46,983 nucleotides of DNA, from positions 1 through 46,983 of the forward strand of contig CAJKLD010000021.1 of NCBI GenBank assembly GCA_905200645.1. Reading direction: 5' to 3'. Shown piece by piece: positions 8,203-17,134 of this stretch (position 1 is the stretch's first letter; every line of letters starts with the position of its first letter). Position numbers and translations under genes: made by a program. This DNA comes from an uncultured Phascolarctobacterium sp. (GTDB lineage: Bacteria; Bacillota; Negativicutes; Acidaminococcales; Acidaminococcaceae). The notes beneath the pieces are model-generated. The model was not told the DNA's origin. It saw only the letters and a list, made by a program, of their open reading frames with translations, and did not search any database.

Positions 8203-8921
8203 CCTTTACCCAGCCACCCGGCAATCAGCGCGCCTGCCTGCTCGCTGTAATCCGTAAAGCTGTGGTCGCCCTCAGGATAAAGCTGCAGCTCGCCGTTCAC
8301 GCCCAAAAGCTTTGCATTGCGCTTGGCCTGCTCCACTAAAACCGTTTCGTCGCCCTCGCAGTGCAGCAGCAGTACCGGCATGTGCCGCCAGCCGCGCAAA
8401 ATTACGCTCAAATCGTAATTATCAAAATCCGTCAAAAAATCCGGCGTCAAAACGCATTCGCCGCGTTCATCATTAAAATGCAGCGTTTCGCCCGCGTCGA
8501 GCCGCTCATAATATTCGTCAGTCATCACATAGCGAAAGGTTTCCCGTAAATTATTGGGAGTAGCCCACAAAATTAGTTTGGCAATATTCTTATCCTGTTC
8601 TGCGGTGATAATCGAAGCCGCGCCGCCTAAGCTGCGTCCCAAAAGATACACCTCACAGCCCGGCTGACGCCGGCGCACCGCCGAAATAACCGCACGAAGC
8701 TCCGCCACCTGACGGGAAATAATCTGCGTGCCTGTAAAATTAAACCGCACTACGCTGGCATGAGCGGCGCACTGATAAGCCACGCCCGCAGCTCTGCCGC
8801 CGCTGTCACGGCTGCCGCGAAAGCCGTGCGCCATAACCAAAACGGCGTTTTTGTCGCCGCGGTTGGGCTCCACAATACATTCTATGGGACCTAAAGGCCC
8901 TTGAAAAATAAAATTTTTCAT
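8196..8921 (-). CDS. Alpha/beta hydrolase
   Basis: The 241-residue protein has the alpha/beta hydrolase pattern: MAHGFRGSRDS (oxyanion region), nucleophile elbow LGRSLGG, an acidic residue in LLHCEGDETV, and the catalytic His in EGDHSFTDY. It is probably a cytoplasmic esterase or acylaminopeptidase-like enzyme; no signal peptide is seen and the substrate cannot be told. GAGGTG precedes the ATG, and a TATAAT box lies about 25 bases further up. It appears to be a single-gene unit. Confidence 0.85.
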   Translation of the reverse strand: MKNFIFQGPLGPIECIVEPNRGDKNAVLVMAHGFRGSRDSGGRAAGVAYQCAAHASVVRFNFTGTQIISRQVAELRAVISAVRRRQPGCEVYLLGRSLGGAASIITAEQDKNIAKLILWATPNNLRETFRYVMTDEYYERLDAGETLHFNDERGECVLTPDFLTDFDNYDLSVILRGWRHMPVLLLHCEGDETVLVEQAKRNAKLLGVNGELQLYPEGDHSFTDYSEQAGALIAGWLGKGC

Positions 8922-9066
8922 ATTCTTACACCTCGTTAGCTAATATTATAACACAAAAACTGCTGTAACGGTGTATATCGCGCTTTTTCCCTCCGCTTTG
9001 TGTTTTTTGGCTCGCCTTGCAAAGCAACGCAAGCAATGCGTTTTTTATTTGCCCCTCTATATATAC

Positions 9067-9170
9067 AATGGCGATTTTTTGCCAAAAACTCACCCCCTAA
9101 AAATGATTTTTCAAATTTGTTACAAATTCTTCACAAAACAGGGGTGAGAAAATCGCAAAAAAACGCCATT
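9067..9170. repeat. Imperfect 30-base inverted repeat
   Basis: The arms 9067-9096 and 9141-9170 match at the outer AATGGCG/CGCCATT, at TTTTTTGC/GCAAAAAA and at the inner CTCACCCC/GGGGTGAG, around a 44-base AT-rich loop. Flanking genes do not explain it. It could be a structured RNA, an operator or a MITE-like remnant. Confidence 0.6.
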
Positions 9171-9414
9171 ATAATAGTGAGAGTTCTTTTTTCCTCTCTT
9201 TTTTAGAATTTTTTTCTCTCCATTTTTTCTTGGCCTTCTCCAATCTAAGAATTTACGTTAGTAAATTCATCCTTGACTTCAGTATTAGGATATAAGTAAA
9301 TCATGTAGTAGTAACATAGCTACCGTTTGCGTTAAATTTTTAATTTAATATTGCGAACGCTTGTTCCCGTCGCGTTTCGTGACATGAAGAAGCGCACATG
9401 CGTTAGAAAATTAT

Positions 9415-9450
9415 AAGACTTCTTCCAGCTTTTACCCTAAATGAAGTCTT
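9415..9450. repeat. Hairpin copy A, duplicate of the thrS terminator
   Basis: This 36-base sequence with stem AAGACTTC/GAAGTCTT differs at only two positions from the hairpin after thrS (10207-10242). It is followed by a T-run on the plus strand and no gene ends beside it. Confidence 0.7.
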
Positions 9451-10206
9451 ATTTTTACAATGAACACTCGTTCCCCTCCTGATTCAGGACCCATAAATTT
9501 TTTTACCGTTTTTCCATCAGTAATGGACGACATCGTAAATTTATTGGTTTGAAGAATTTTTTTGAAACGTTCACGCGAACGCCAGCGCGTTTTTATCAAC
9601 TTCTTTTGATGCCAAAAGAAGTTGCAAGAAAAGCACGCGATTTTAAAAATCGCGGCAAACTACCGCTTTTCCGTGCCGGAAAAGCTTAGCAAAAGGGCTT
9701 TTAATACCCCATTTGTTAGACATTCTTGATTTTGGTTACTGCTTTTGTGTTCGTAGTTCCAGGTCATTGCGGCTCGCAATGCACGGCTCTGGCGGTCTAC
9801 CGCAAAGAGAATTGTACGCTAGCATGCTGTTTGTACTTGCCTACACCTAAAATACTCACCGTTGCGTACTGAATTCTGGCTCGTATTACACGTAGTTTCT
9901 AGCAGTAAAAGTAAGCAAGAAGCTTATCTATCGTTCGTTCAAAGCACTACCGCAGTCATTGTTGCTGTGGTTGTTTGTTTTGCGAATTGACGTTATCATG
10001 CCGAAGCGCGTGGGACTTACTGCCTGCAATTAAAGGCTCTTTTTGCATACTTTTTCTTGCCCTAAGAAAAAGTATAATATATAAGCTGCGCGTGCGCTTG
10101 CACGCCTGCAAGTAAAGTCTCTTTTGGCTACTTTTACCCTAAAGGGCACGCGTCTTGACCACAAGAAAAGCAGCGCTAGTTGCGGTCGTTCGCAGTGAAC
10201 GGCAAA

Positions 10207-10242
10207 AAGACTTCATCCAGCTTTTACCCTGAATGAAGTCTT
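10207..10242 (-). terminator. Terminator of thrS (hairpin copy B)
   Basis: The stem AAGACTTCAT/ATGAAGTCTT lies 26 bases after the thrS stop, and on the minus strand it is followed by a T-run. It is a near-identical copy of the hairpin at 9415-9450. Confidence 0.75.
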
Positions 10243-10267
10243 GTTATAAAAATTTTTAATTTAAAAT

Positions 10268-12061
10268 TTATTTTTTAGCTTTGCTTTCCACAACCTCTTT
10301 AAGAATTGCCGCAAAATCTGCAAAGCTCATAGCGCCCATATCGCCTTCTGCACGGTTACGCGGAGAAACGGTGCCATTTTCCATATCGCGGTCGCCAACT
10401 ACCAGCATGTACGGAATCTTTTCTAATTGACCCTCACGAATCTTTTTACCGATTTTTTCGTTGCGAGCGTCTACGGTTACGCGATAACCATCAGCCTCTA
10501 GCTTACCGGCCAAATCCTTGCAATAATCAACGGCTCTGTCGGTTACAGGCAGGAAACGAACCTGTTCCGGCGCCATCCAGGTAGGCAGCGCGCCGCCGTA
10601 GGTTTCAATCAAATAAGCCAAGGTACGCTCATAGCAGCCTAAGGAAGTACGGTGAATAATATAAGGCAGCTTTTTCTCGCCGTTTTCATCTACATAATAC
10701 ATGCCAAATTTTTCAGCCAACAGCATATCAATTTGGATGGTTACAATAGTATCTTCTTTACCAAATACGTTGTGGAACTGAATATCCAGCTTCGGTCCAT
10801 AGAAAGCAGCTTCATCAATGCCAATTTCATATTCTACGCCCAAATCGTCGAGAATTTTTTGCATAGCGCTTTGAGCATGCTCCCATTGCTCCGCAGTACC
10901 CTCGTATTTATTATTCGGGTTAGCCGGATCCCATTGGGAAAAACGGAAGGTACATTTATCCAGCATACCAACAGTACCCAGGCAATATTTTGCCAAGTCC
11001 AGACAGCCCTTAAATTCTTCTTCCAATTGGTCGGGACGCAAAATCAAATGGCCTTCGGAAATAGTAAATTGACGCACGCGGATTAAGCCGTGCATTTCGC
11101 CGCTGTCCTCGTTACGGAACAAGGTGGAGGTTTCACCCAAACGCATGGGCAGCTCGCGGTAGGAACGCTGACGGTTCAAAAACACCTGATATTGGAAAGG
11201 ACAGGTCATAGGACGCAGAGCGAAGCACTCTTTGGTTTCGTCATAGGGGTCGCCCAAAATAAACATGCCGTCCAAATAATGATCCCAGTGTCCGGAAATG
11301 CGGTACAAATCGCGTTTCGCCATCAGCGGAGTTTTAGTCAGCAGATAGCCGCGTTTTTGCTCCACATCCTCAATCCAGCGCTGCAAAAGCTGGATAACGC
11401 GCGCACCTTTCGGCAGTAAAATCGGCAGGCCTTGGCCGATATAATCAACGGTAGTGAAATATTCCAAATCGCGCCCTAATTTGTTGTGGTCGCGTTTTAA
11501 AGCTTCCGCCTGCTGCTCCAAATATGCGTCCAGCTCTTCCTTTTTGGGGAAAGCTACGCCGTAAATGCGCTGCAGCATTTTGCGGTTGGAGTCGCCGCGC
11601 CAGTAAGCGCCGGTTGCGGAGGTCAATTTGATGGCGTTGCCCTTAATGCGTCCGGTAGAATCCAAATGCGGGCCTGCGCACAAATCAGTAAAATCGCCTT
11701 GCTTATAGAAGCTGATAACAGCATCCTCCGGCAAATCGTTAATCAATTCAACCTTATAAGGCTCTTCTTTTTCTTCCATAAATTTAACAGCTTCGGCGCG
11801 TGGCAGCTCAAAGCGTTCCAATTTAATTTTTTCCTTGCAGATTTTGCGCATTTCTGCTTCCAACGCAGCTAAATCCTCGGGAGTAAAGGGCGCCGGAGTA
11901 TCGAAATCATAATAAAAACCGTTGTCAATGCTGGGGCCGATAGCCAGCTTAACTTCTGGATGCAGTCTTTTCATAGCCTGCGCCAATACGTGAGAGCAGG
12001 TGTGCCAATAGGTTTGGCGATATTCTCTGTTTTCAAAGCTAAATTTGTTTTCTTCAGACAT
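10268..12061 (-). CDS. thrS: Threonyl-tRNA synthetase lacking the TGS domain
   Basis: The 597-residue enzyme charges tRNA-Thr. The editing domain begins at once with HTCSH (H20, H24), followed by the class II catalytic core (RNEDSGEMHGLIRVRQF as motif 2, LGCYERTLAYLIE as motif 3 region) and a C-terminal anticodon-binding domain (APEQVRFLPV). Most bacterial ThrRS are about 640 residues with an N-terminal TGS domain; that domain is missing here. The gene is alone, controlled by the T-box leader at 12106-12370 and ended by the hairpin at 10207-10242. The ATG has a nearby GGAGG. Confidence 0.97.
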   Translation of the reverse strand: MSEENKFSFENREYRQTYWHTCSHVLAQAMKRLHPEVKLAIGPSIDNGFYYDFDTPAPFTPEDLAALEAEMRKICKEKIKLERFELPRAEAVKFMEEKEEPYKVELINDLPEDAVISFYKQGDFTDLCAGPHLDSTGRIKGNAIKLTSATGAYWRGDSNRKMLQRIYGVAFPKKEELDAYLEQQAEALKRDHNKLGRDLEYFTTVDYIGQGLPILLPKGARVIQLLQRWIEDVEQKRGYLLTKTPLMAKRDLYRISGHWDHYLDGMFILGDPYDETKECFALRPMTCPFQYQVFLNRQRSYRELPMRLGETSTLFRNEDSGEMHGLIRVRQFTISEGHLILRPDQLEEEFKGCLDLAKYCLGTVGMLDKCTFRFSQWDPANPNNKYEGTAEQWEHAQSAMQKILDDLGVEYEIGIDEAAFYGPKLDIQFHNVFGKEDTIVTIQIDMLLAEKFGMYYVDENGEKKLPYIIHRTSLGCYERTLAYLIETYGGALPTWMAPEQVRFLPVTDRAVDYCKDLAGKLEADGYRVTVDARNEKIGKKIREGQLEKIPYMLVVGDRDMENGTVSPRNRAEGDMGAMSFADFAAILKEVVESKAKK

Positions 12062-12105
12062 TTTTCTTTTCCTCCTATAACATGTATCTGAACAATGTGA
12101 GGCGG

Positions 12106-12370
12106 AGCAAAAAAAATAAACCCCGATCCCTCACCAAAGGGACGGAGTTATCCGCGGTTCCACCCTCATTGACATATGTAGTGACATACGCCCACTCGGT
12201 ATCGTTAACGCCGATAATACGGACTGGCATACTTGCAGCAGCTTTCCGCAGTCAGTTTGAAGGCGGTACGCCAATCGTATTACCCTGCTGCTCTCAGCCG
12301 CGGCAGCATTTTCTGTGAGGATTAGGACGACGGCAGTTCCTTCGCATTACCTTTTCTTTTTTAACTTATG
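12106..12370 (-). promoter_or_regulatory. T-box riboswitch leader of thrS
   Basis: The minus strand contains the invariant T-box GGGTGGAACCGCGG (12152-12165), followed by a terminator stem (CTCCGTCCCT with AGGGATCGGGG, about 12121-12147) and a run of eight T. The upstream 200 bases can fold as Stem I. Uncharged tRNA-Thr should bind and prevent termination. A candidate Thr specifier is ACC in GCGTACCGCC, which would suit the tRNA-Thr(GGT) encoded at 34695, but I could not fold Stem I to confirm it. Confidence 0.92.
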
Positions 12371-12375
12371 CTGTA

Positions 12376-12403
12376 ATTATAGCACACTTCCAAACCTTGT
12401 CAA
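12376..12403 (-). promoter_or_regulatory. Promoter of thrS leader
   Basis: TTGACA (12398-12403), a 16-base spacer and TATAAT (12376-12381) on the minus strand lie directly upstream of the T-box RNA. Confidence 0.8.
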
Positions 12404-12483
12404 GGTTTCACTGGCAAAAAAAGAATTTATGCTGTATAATAGTTAAAGCTTTTATTTTACTTTGACGAAAGGAGCAGGCTTAT

Positions 12484-14055
12484 ATGCTGAAAAATTTACA
12501 CAAAAAATATATTTTGGCAGCAGCTTTATGCGCAGCCAGCCTGCTGCCTGCAACCGCCAGCGCCAAACAATTAACCTTATTATATATTCCGCTGGATAAT
12601 CGTCCCGTATGCGTCGATTATGTAAAAGAAACTATGGAGGCTGCGGACTGCAAAATTATTCTGCCGCCGGAAAAATATATTGCCAATAGCGAGCGCAACG
12701 GCAACCCCGAAGGAATTTGGGAATGGCTGGAAACCAAGGCGCCCAAAGCCGACGCCGCCGTCATCAGCACGGACAGTCTACTGTACGGCGGACTTGTCGC
12801 CAGCCGCACCCATCATATTACCAAAGAGCAGCTTAACCAACGTTTGCAGCGCCTTTACGAATTAAAAACGGCGCTGCCCATTAAATTATACGCTTTTTCC
12901 ACGGTTATGCGCACGCCCCGCGCCAGCAAGGGCCGCGTGGAGCCGCCCTATTATGCGGAAATCGGCCCCAGTATTTTTGCTTACAGCCAGCTTTTGGATA
13001 AGCAGGAGCAAAATAAGCTGTCGCCTGCGGAGCGTCTCAAAAAGCAAGCCTTGGAGCGCAATCTGCCCCGGGCTGATTTGGACGACTGGCTGACGCGCCG
13101 CGCCAAAAATTTGCAAATTAACCAAGAGCTTACGCATATGGCTAGAAGCGGCAAATTTCACTATCTGGCTATCGGCAAAGACGATAACGCAACCCTATCT
13201 TCCACGCACATGGAAGCGCGCAAGCTAAATCTTGCTACATTTGATATGTCCCCCGAAAGCTTTCAAATTTTGGACGGCGTAGACCAGCTGGGACTGTTGC
13301 TTTTGGTGCGCGCCTATAACGAAGCTTCCGCCAAACGACCCGGAATTTTTTCTTTGTACAGTCCCGGCGTAGGCGCGGCTACTCTGCCCCAATACAGCGA
13401 CGCCCGTCTGCAGGATTCCGTACCCCAGCAAATTATTGCCGCCGGAGCCGTGCAGGCCGGCTCCGCGCAAAACGCCGATTTAATTTTAGCTTTAAATACA
13501 CCGCAGGACGGCATAGTCAAGGATTCTACCGCTGACGACAATCAATTTTTTGCTTCAATAGCCAACAAAAATTTTGTCAACACGCTCGAACAGCATTTGG
13601 CAAACGGCAGACAAGTTTCTTTGGCCGATATCAGCTATTCCAACGGCGCTGATAACGGCTTTATGAATCTTTTAGCGCGCAGCCGGTATATGCCTAAGCT
13701 AGCCGCCTACAATGGTTGGAACACAGCCGATAATGCCGTAGGCTACGCTATTGCGCAAGGCCTGCTCGCCTCTGCTATGAAAGAATGTGACCGCAGTTTG
13801 CTGCTGCGTCAGCGGCTTATTGACGATTGGTATTACCAAAGCAACGCCCGCCGTTATGTGAGCGGCGAGCTGGAAAAAAATAGCCGCGAAGATATGAAAT
13901 ACGCCTTAGAAGCAGCAGAAAAACCCATCTTGCAATATATCACCAAAGAATGTGTGCGGTTAGCTGAGCAATATGATATTACTAAAGGCAGCCAATTTAA
14001 GCTAAGCTTTCCTTGGTCACGCCTTTTTGAAATTGATGTAAAAATGAAAAAATAA
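12484..14055 (+). CDS. DUF4127 family exported protein
   Basis: The 523-residue protein starts with a signal peptide (MLKNLHKKYILAAALCAAS, probable cleavage after TASA near residue 27). The mature part begins LTLLYIPLDNRPVCVDYV, a pattern I associate with DUF4127 proteins, whose biochemical role is unknown. Segments ISTDSLLYGGLVASR and IGKDDNATLSST look like conserved active-site-type loops. AAGGAG precedes the ATG, and a TATAAT lies at 12435-12440. It is divergent from thrS and ends at the shared terminator 14067-14097. The family call is from memory of the sequence pattern. Confidence 0.8.
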   Translation: MLKNLHKKYILAAALCAASLLPATASAKQLTLLYIPLDNRPVCVDYVKETMEAADCKIILPPEKYIANSERNGNPEGIWEWLETKAPKADAAVISTDSLLYGGLVASRTHHITKEQLNQRLQRLYELKTALPIKLYAFSTVMRTPRASKGRVEPPYYAEIGPSIFAYSQLLDKQEQNKLSPAERLKKQALERNLPRADLDDWLTRRAKNLQINQELTHMARSGKFHYLAIGKDDNATLSSTHMEARKLNLATFDMSPESFQILDGVDQLGLLLLVRAYNEASAKRPGIFSLYSPGVGAATLPQYSDARLQDSVPQQIIAAGAVQAGSAQNADLILALNTPQDGIVKDSTADDNQFFASIANKNFVNTLEQHLANGRQVSLADISYSNGADNGFMNLLARSRYMPKLAAYNGWNTADNAVGYAIAQGLLASAMKECDRSLLLRQRLIDDWYYQSNARRYVSGELEKNSREDMKYALEAAEKPILQYITKECVRLAEQYDITKGSQFKLSFPWSRLFEIDVKMKK

Positions 14056-14066
14056 AATTACAGCAA

Positions 14067-14097
14067 AAAAGCCTGCCGCTTGATGCGACAGGCTTTT
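14067..14097. terminator. Bidirectional terminator
   Basis: AAAAGCCTGcCGC (14067-14079) pairs with GCGaCAGGCTTTT (14085-14097), with A- and T-runs on both sides. It lies between the converging DUF4127 gene and the first DASS carrier. Confidence 0.85.
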
Positions 14098-14108
14098 GTT
14101 GTATGCTC

Positions 14109-15383
14109 TTATTTACCGGGGAAGAACGGCCATACCATAGGAATTACAATCAAGGAAACTACGAAAGCTACCAGAACCAAGCCGGTACCAGCTTTTACAT
14201 AATCCATGAATTTGTATCCGCCAGGGCCTAATACCAAGGTATTCGGAGGAGTACCAACAGGAGTTGCAAATGCGCAGGAAGCAGCAACGGCAATAGCCAT
14301 CAGAACTGCCTTCGGGTCAGCGCCCAGTTGTTTGGAAATTGCAATACCAATCGGGCACAGCAAAGCTGCGGATGCAGTGTTGGACATAAATTGAGTCAAA
14401 CCGCAGGACAGAATGAACAGTACACCGGTTACTACAAGCGGAGACGGAGAGCCGCCCATCAGGCCAACAGTCCATTCAGCGATAAGTTTGCCAGCGCCGG
14501 TTTTATCCATAGCGGAGGATACAGGCATCATGCCTGCGAACAGGAAAATGGTTACCCAGTCGATGGAAGCATAAGCTTGTTTTTCAGTCAGGCAGCCGGT
14601 CAGTACGCAGATGAGTGCGCCGATAACAGCAGCCATTTCCAAGGTAATACCTTTAATACCAAGAGCCATTACCAGTACAACTGCAACCAGAATAACGCCG
14701 GAAATGATCATCTTGTTTTTAGAGGTTTCGTTTGCTTCGATTTCTTGCTCAATCTCTTGGTCAGCATCTAATTGTTTGTTCGGCAGCAAATATTTACCTA
14801 CAAACATCATGTAGAGCATACCGGCTACGGAAACAGGAATACCAATCCAAGCGAATTCAAAGAAGCCAAAGGGAGGCAGACCAGCAGCAGTCATAGCGCC
14901 GGTTGCGATAATGTTAGGCGGAGTACCAACCATGGTGATGATACCGCCCCAACCGCAGGCAAATGCCAAAGGCATCAGCTGACGGGAAGCCGGGATTTTT
15001 GCAGAAGCGCAAATACCCAAAGCAACAGGCAGCAGGCAGGCTGCAGTACCGGTGTTGGACAATACTGCGGACAGCAGAGTACCAACAGTCATCAGACCAA
15101 ACATCAAGCTGTTTTCACCGGTACCAACCATTTTAACAACGGTGTTACCAATTGCTTGAGCCAAGCCGGTGTAGAACATTGCTGCACCAACTACGAACAT
15201 GCCAGCGAACAAAACTACGGTAGAGTTAGACAAACCACTAAATACTTGTTTAGTAGGAATCAAGCCTAACAGACCGCAGGCAATGGCGCCAGCGGTAGCA
15301 GTAACTGCGAGGGGAATAAGTTCGGTTACGAATAATAACGCAATTACAGCCAACAGAATTAAACATTTAATTGCTGGGGACAT
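14109..15383 (-). CDS. DASS/SLC13 family dicarboxylate carrier, copy 1
   Basis: This 424-residue polytopic membrane protein has the two signature Ser-Asn-Thr motifs of divalent anion:Na+ symporters (LSNTGTAACLLP and MSNTASAALLCP) and the paired GTPPN loops (VGTPPNIIA, VGTPPNTLV). DASS proteins import C4-dicarboxylates, citrate or sulfate with Na+. Substrate residues cannot be judged here; succinate is an attractive guess for this type of organism. A strong AAGGAGGAAC site precedes the ATG. The next gene upstream (15651-16925) is a close paralogue. Confidence 0.9.
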   Translation of the reverse strand: MSPAIKCLILLAVIALLFVTELIPLAVTATAGAIACGLLGLIPTKQVFSGLSNSTVVLFAGMFVVGAAMFYTGLAQAIGNTVVKMVGTGENSLMFGLMTVGTLLSAVLSNTGTAACLLPVALGICASAKIPASRQLMPLAFACGWGGIITMVGTPPNIIATGAMTAAGLPPFGFFEFAWIGIPVSVAGMLYMMFVGKYLLPNKQLDADQEIEQEIEANETSKNKMIISGVILVAVVLVMALGIKGITLEMAAVIGALICVLTGCLTEKQAYASIDWVTIFLFAGMMPVSSAMDKTGAGKLIAEWTVGLMGGSPSPLVVTGVLFILSCGLTQFMSNTASAALLCPIGIAISKQLGADPKAVLMAIAVAASCAFATPVGTPPNTLVLGPGGYKFMDYVKAGTGLVLVAFVVSLIVIPMVWPFFPGK

Positions 15384-15542
15384 TTAAAGTTCCTCCTTTA
15401 AAAAATATTTATATATAATGTCCTAACGGACACCATATATCGAAAGTTTTATTAACTTTTCAAAGTGCATAATTTATTTTTAAAAATTAAATAACTTACT
15501 AAAAATTTAACTGCAATAATCATAGCAGTCTTTCAGCAAAAC

Positions 15543-15600
15543 TTCTGTTGCTTAAGCAACAGAAAATAAGCGTCGCACCCAAAAGCACGACGCTTATTTT
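15543..15600 (-). terminator. Palindrome plus terminator after DASS copy 2
   Basis: A 13-bp perfect stem (15563-15575 with 15588-15600; AAAATAAGCGTCG/CGACGCTTATTTT) acts as terminator for the minus-strand carrier ending at 15651. It abuts a second perfect palindrome, TTCTGTTGC/GCAACAGAA with a TTAA centre (15543-15564). Confidence 0.75.
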
Positions 15601-15650
15601 ACTTTTTTTAGTTTTTTAATTATTGTCTTGCATATTTTTCAGCATACTAC

Positions 15651-16925
15651 TTATTTGCCGGGGAAGAACGGCCATACCATAGGAATTACTACCAAGGACA
15701 CAACAAAGCATACCAAAACTAAACCAGTACCGGCTTTGACATAATCCATAAATTTATAGTTGCCTGGTCCAAGCACCAAGGTATTAGGCGGCGTGCCGAC
15801 AGGAGTTGCAAATGCGCAGGAAGCAGCAACGGCAATAGCCATCAAAACTGCCTTCGGGTCAGCGCCCAGCTGCTTAGAAATTGCAATGCCAATCGGGCAC
15901 AGCAAAGCTGCAGATGCAGTGTTAGACATAAACTGAGTTAAAATGCAGCTTAAAGCAAACAGCACGGCAGTTACTACCATAGGAGAGGGAGTGCCGCCCA
16001 TCAGGCCAACAGTCCATTCAGCAATAAGCTTACCGGCTCCGGTTTTGTCCATAGCGGTAGAAACAGGCATCATACCGGCAAACAGGAAAATTGTTACCCA
16101 ATCGATAGAAGCATAAGCTTGTTTCTCGGTTAGACAGCCGGTCAGTACGCATACCAAAGCGCCAATAATGGCTGCCATTTCCAAGGTTACTCCTTTAATG
16201 CCAAGAGCCATAACAACAACTACGGCAACCAAAATAATACCGGAAATAATCTGCTTTTTGGAATCATGGCTGGAAGCTTCAATTTCCTGTTCAATTTCCT
16301 GATCAGCACTCAACTCTGCTTTAGGCAGTAAATGTTTGCCAATAAACATCATGTACAGCATACCGGCTACGGAAACAGGAATACCAATCCAAGCAAATTC
16401 AAAGAAACCAAAGGTCGGCAGGCCAGCTGCGCTCAAAGCGCCGGTGGCAATAATGTTAGGCGGAGTGCCAACCATAGTGATAATACCGCCCCAACCGCAG
16501 GCAAATGCCAAAGGCATCAGCTGACGGGAAGCAGGAATCTTTGCAGATGCGCAGATACCCAAAGCCACGGGCAAAAGGCAGGCAGCAGTACCAGTGTTAG
16601 ATAAAACAGATGAAAGCAGTGTGCCAACCATCATCAGGCCGAACATCAAGCTATTTTCACCGGTACCAACCATTTTGACAACCTTGTTGCCAATTTCTTG
16701 CGCTAAACCAGTGTAGAACATAGCAGCGCCAACAACGAACATACCGGCAAAAAGCACTACGGTAGAATTTGACAGGCCGCTAAATACCTGTTTAGCAGGA
16801 ATCAGGCCCAACAAACCGCAAGCTACAGCACCGGCAGTAGCAGTAATTGCCAAAGGAATAAGTTCAGTTACGAAAAATAACGCAACTACTGCCAAAAGAA
16901 TTAAACACTTAATTGCAGGGGACAT
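15651..16925 (-). CDS. DASS/SLC13 family dicarboxylate carrier, copy 2
   Basis: This 424-residue carrier is almost the same as the product of 14109-15383, with equal length and identical SNT and GTPPN motifs. Differences cluster in the cytoplasmic linker (SADQEIEQEIEASSHDSKK here; DADQEIEQEIEANETSKNK in copy 1) and at scattered membrane positions. The pair is a tandem duplication; separate leaders and a terminator between them allow separate expression. AAAGGAGGAG precedes the ATG. A Crp/Fnr-type regulator is encoded next upstream on the same strand. Confidence 0.9.
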   Translation of the reverse strand: MSPAIKCLILLAVVALFFVTELIPLAITATAGAVACGLLGLIPAKQVFSGLSNSTVVLFAGMFVVGAAMFYTGLAQEIGNKVVKMVGTGENSLMFGLMMVGTLLSSVLSNTGTAACLLPVALGICASAKIPASRQLMPLAFACGWGGIITMVGTPPNIIATGALSAAGLPTFGFFEFAWIGIPVSVAGMLYMMFIGKHLLPKAELSADQEIEQEIEASSHDSKKQIISGIILVAVVVVMALGIKGVTLEMAAIIGALVCVLTGCLTEKQAYASIDWVTIFLFAGMMPVSTAMDKTGAGKLIAEWTVGLMGGTPSPMVVTAVLFALSCILTQFMSNTASAALLCPIGIAISKQLGADPKAVLMAIAVAASCAFATPVGTPPNTLVLGPGNYKFMDYVKAGTGLVLVCFVVSLVVIPMVWPFFPGK

Positions 16926-17134
16926 AAAAGCTCCTCCTTTAAAAATATTTCGGATAATACACGGTTAAGCTTTACTTTTAACCAATATTTTCCGTTGACT
17001 ATATACTAGCATAATAATTTGGGAGCTTTTGTGTCTGCCGCAACAGCATCGGCACATATATCAGAAAATTACATAAACTTTATTTACACAAATTCTTGCA
17101 TTATTTTCCATTTTTATTATTAAACTTTTTTAAT

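Larger units (their letters stand above)
8922..10267. other. Gene-free region rich in palindromes and repeats
   Basis: About 1.3 kb carry no convincing reading frame on either strand. It holds an imperfect 30-base inverted repeat (9067-9170), two nearly identical 36-base hairpins (9415-9450 and 10207-10242), CGCGATTTT..AAAATCGCG (9636-9655), GCTTTTCCG..CGGAAAAGC (about 9666-9686), two GAAC-N4-GTTC palindromes and a degenerate direct repeat (about 10030-10145). I see no rRNA, tRNA, tmRNA or RNase P signature. It may be decayed mobile or duplicated DNA. Confidence 0.7.

Noticed and set aside
9000..9206. A 68-codon plus-strand frame in the gene-free region
   Set aside because: It crosses the inverted repeat, is Phe/Lys-rich from T/A runs and has no SD.
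8922..10267. tmRNA, RNase P RNA or 6S RNA
   Set aside because: I looked for conserved cores on both strands and saw none; hairpins alone are not enough.
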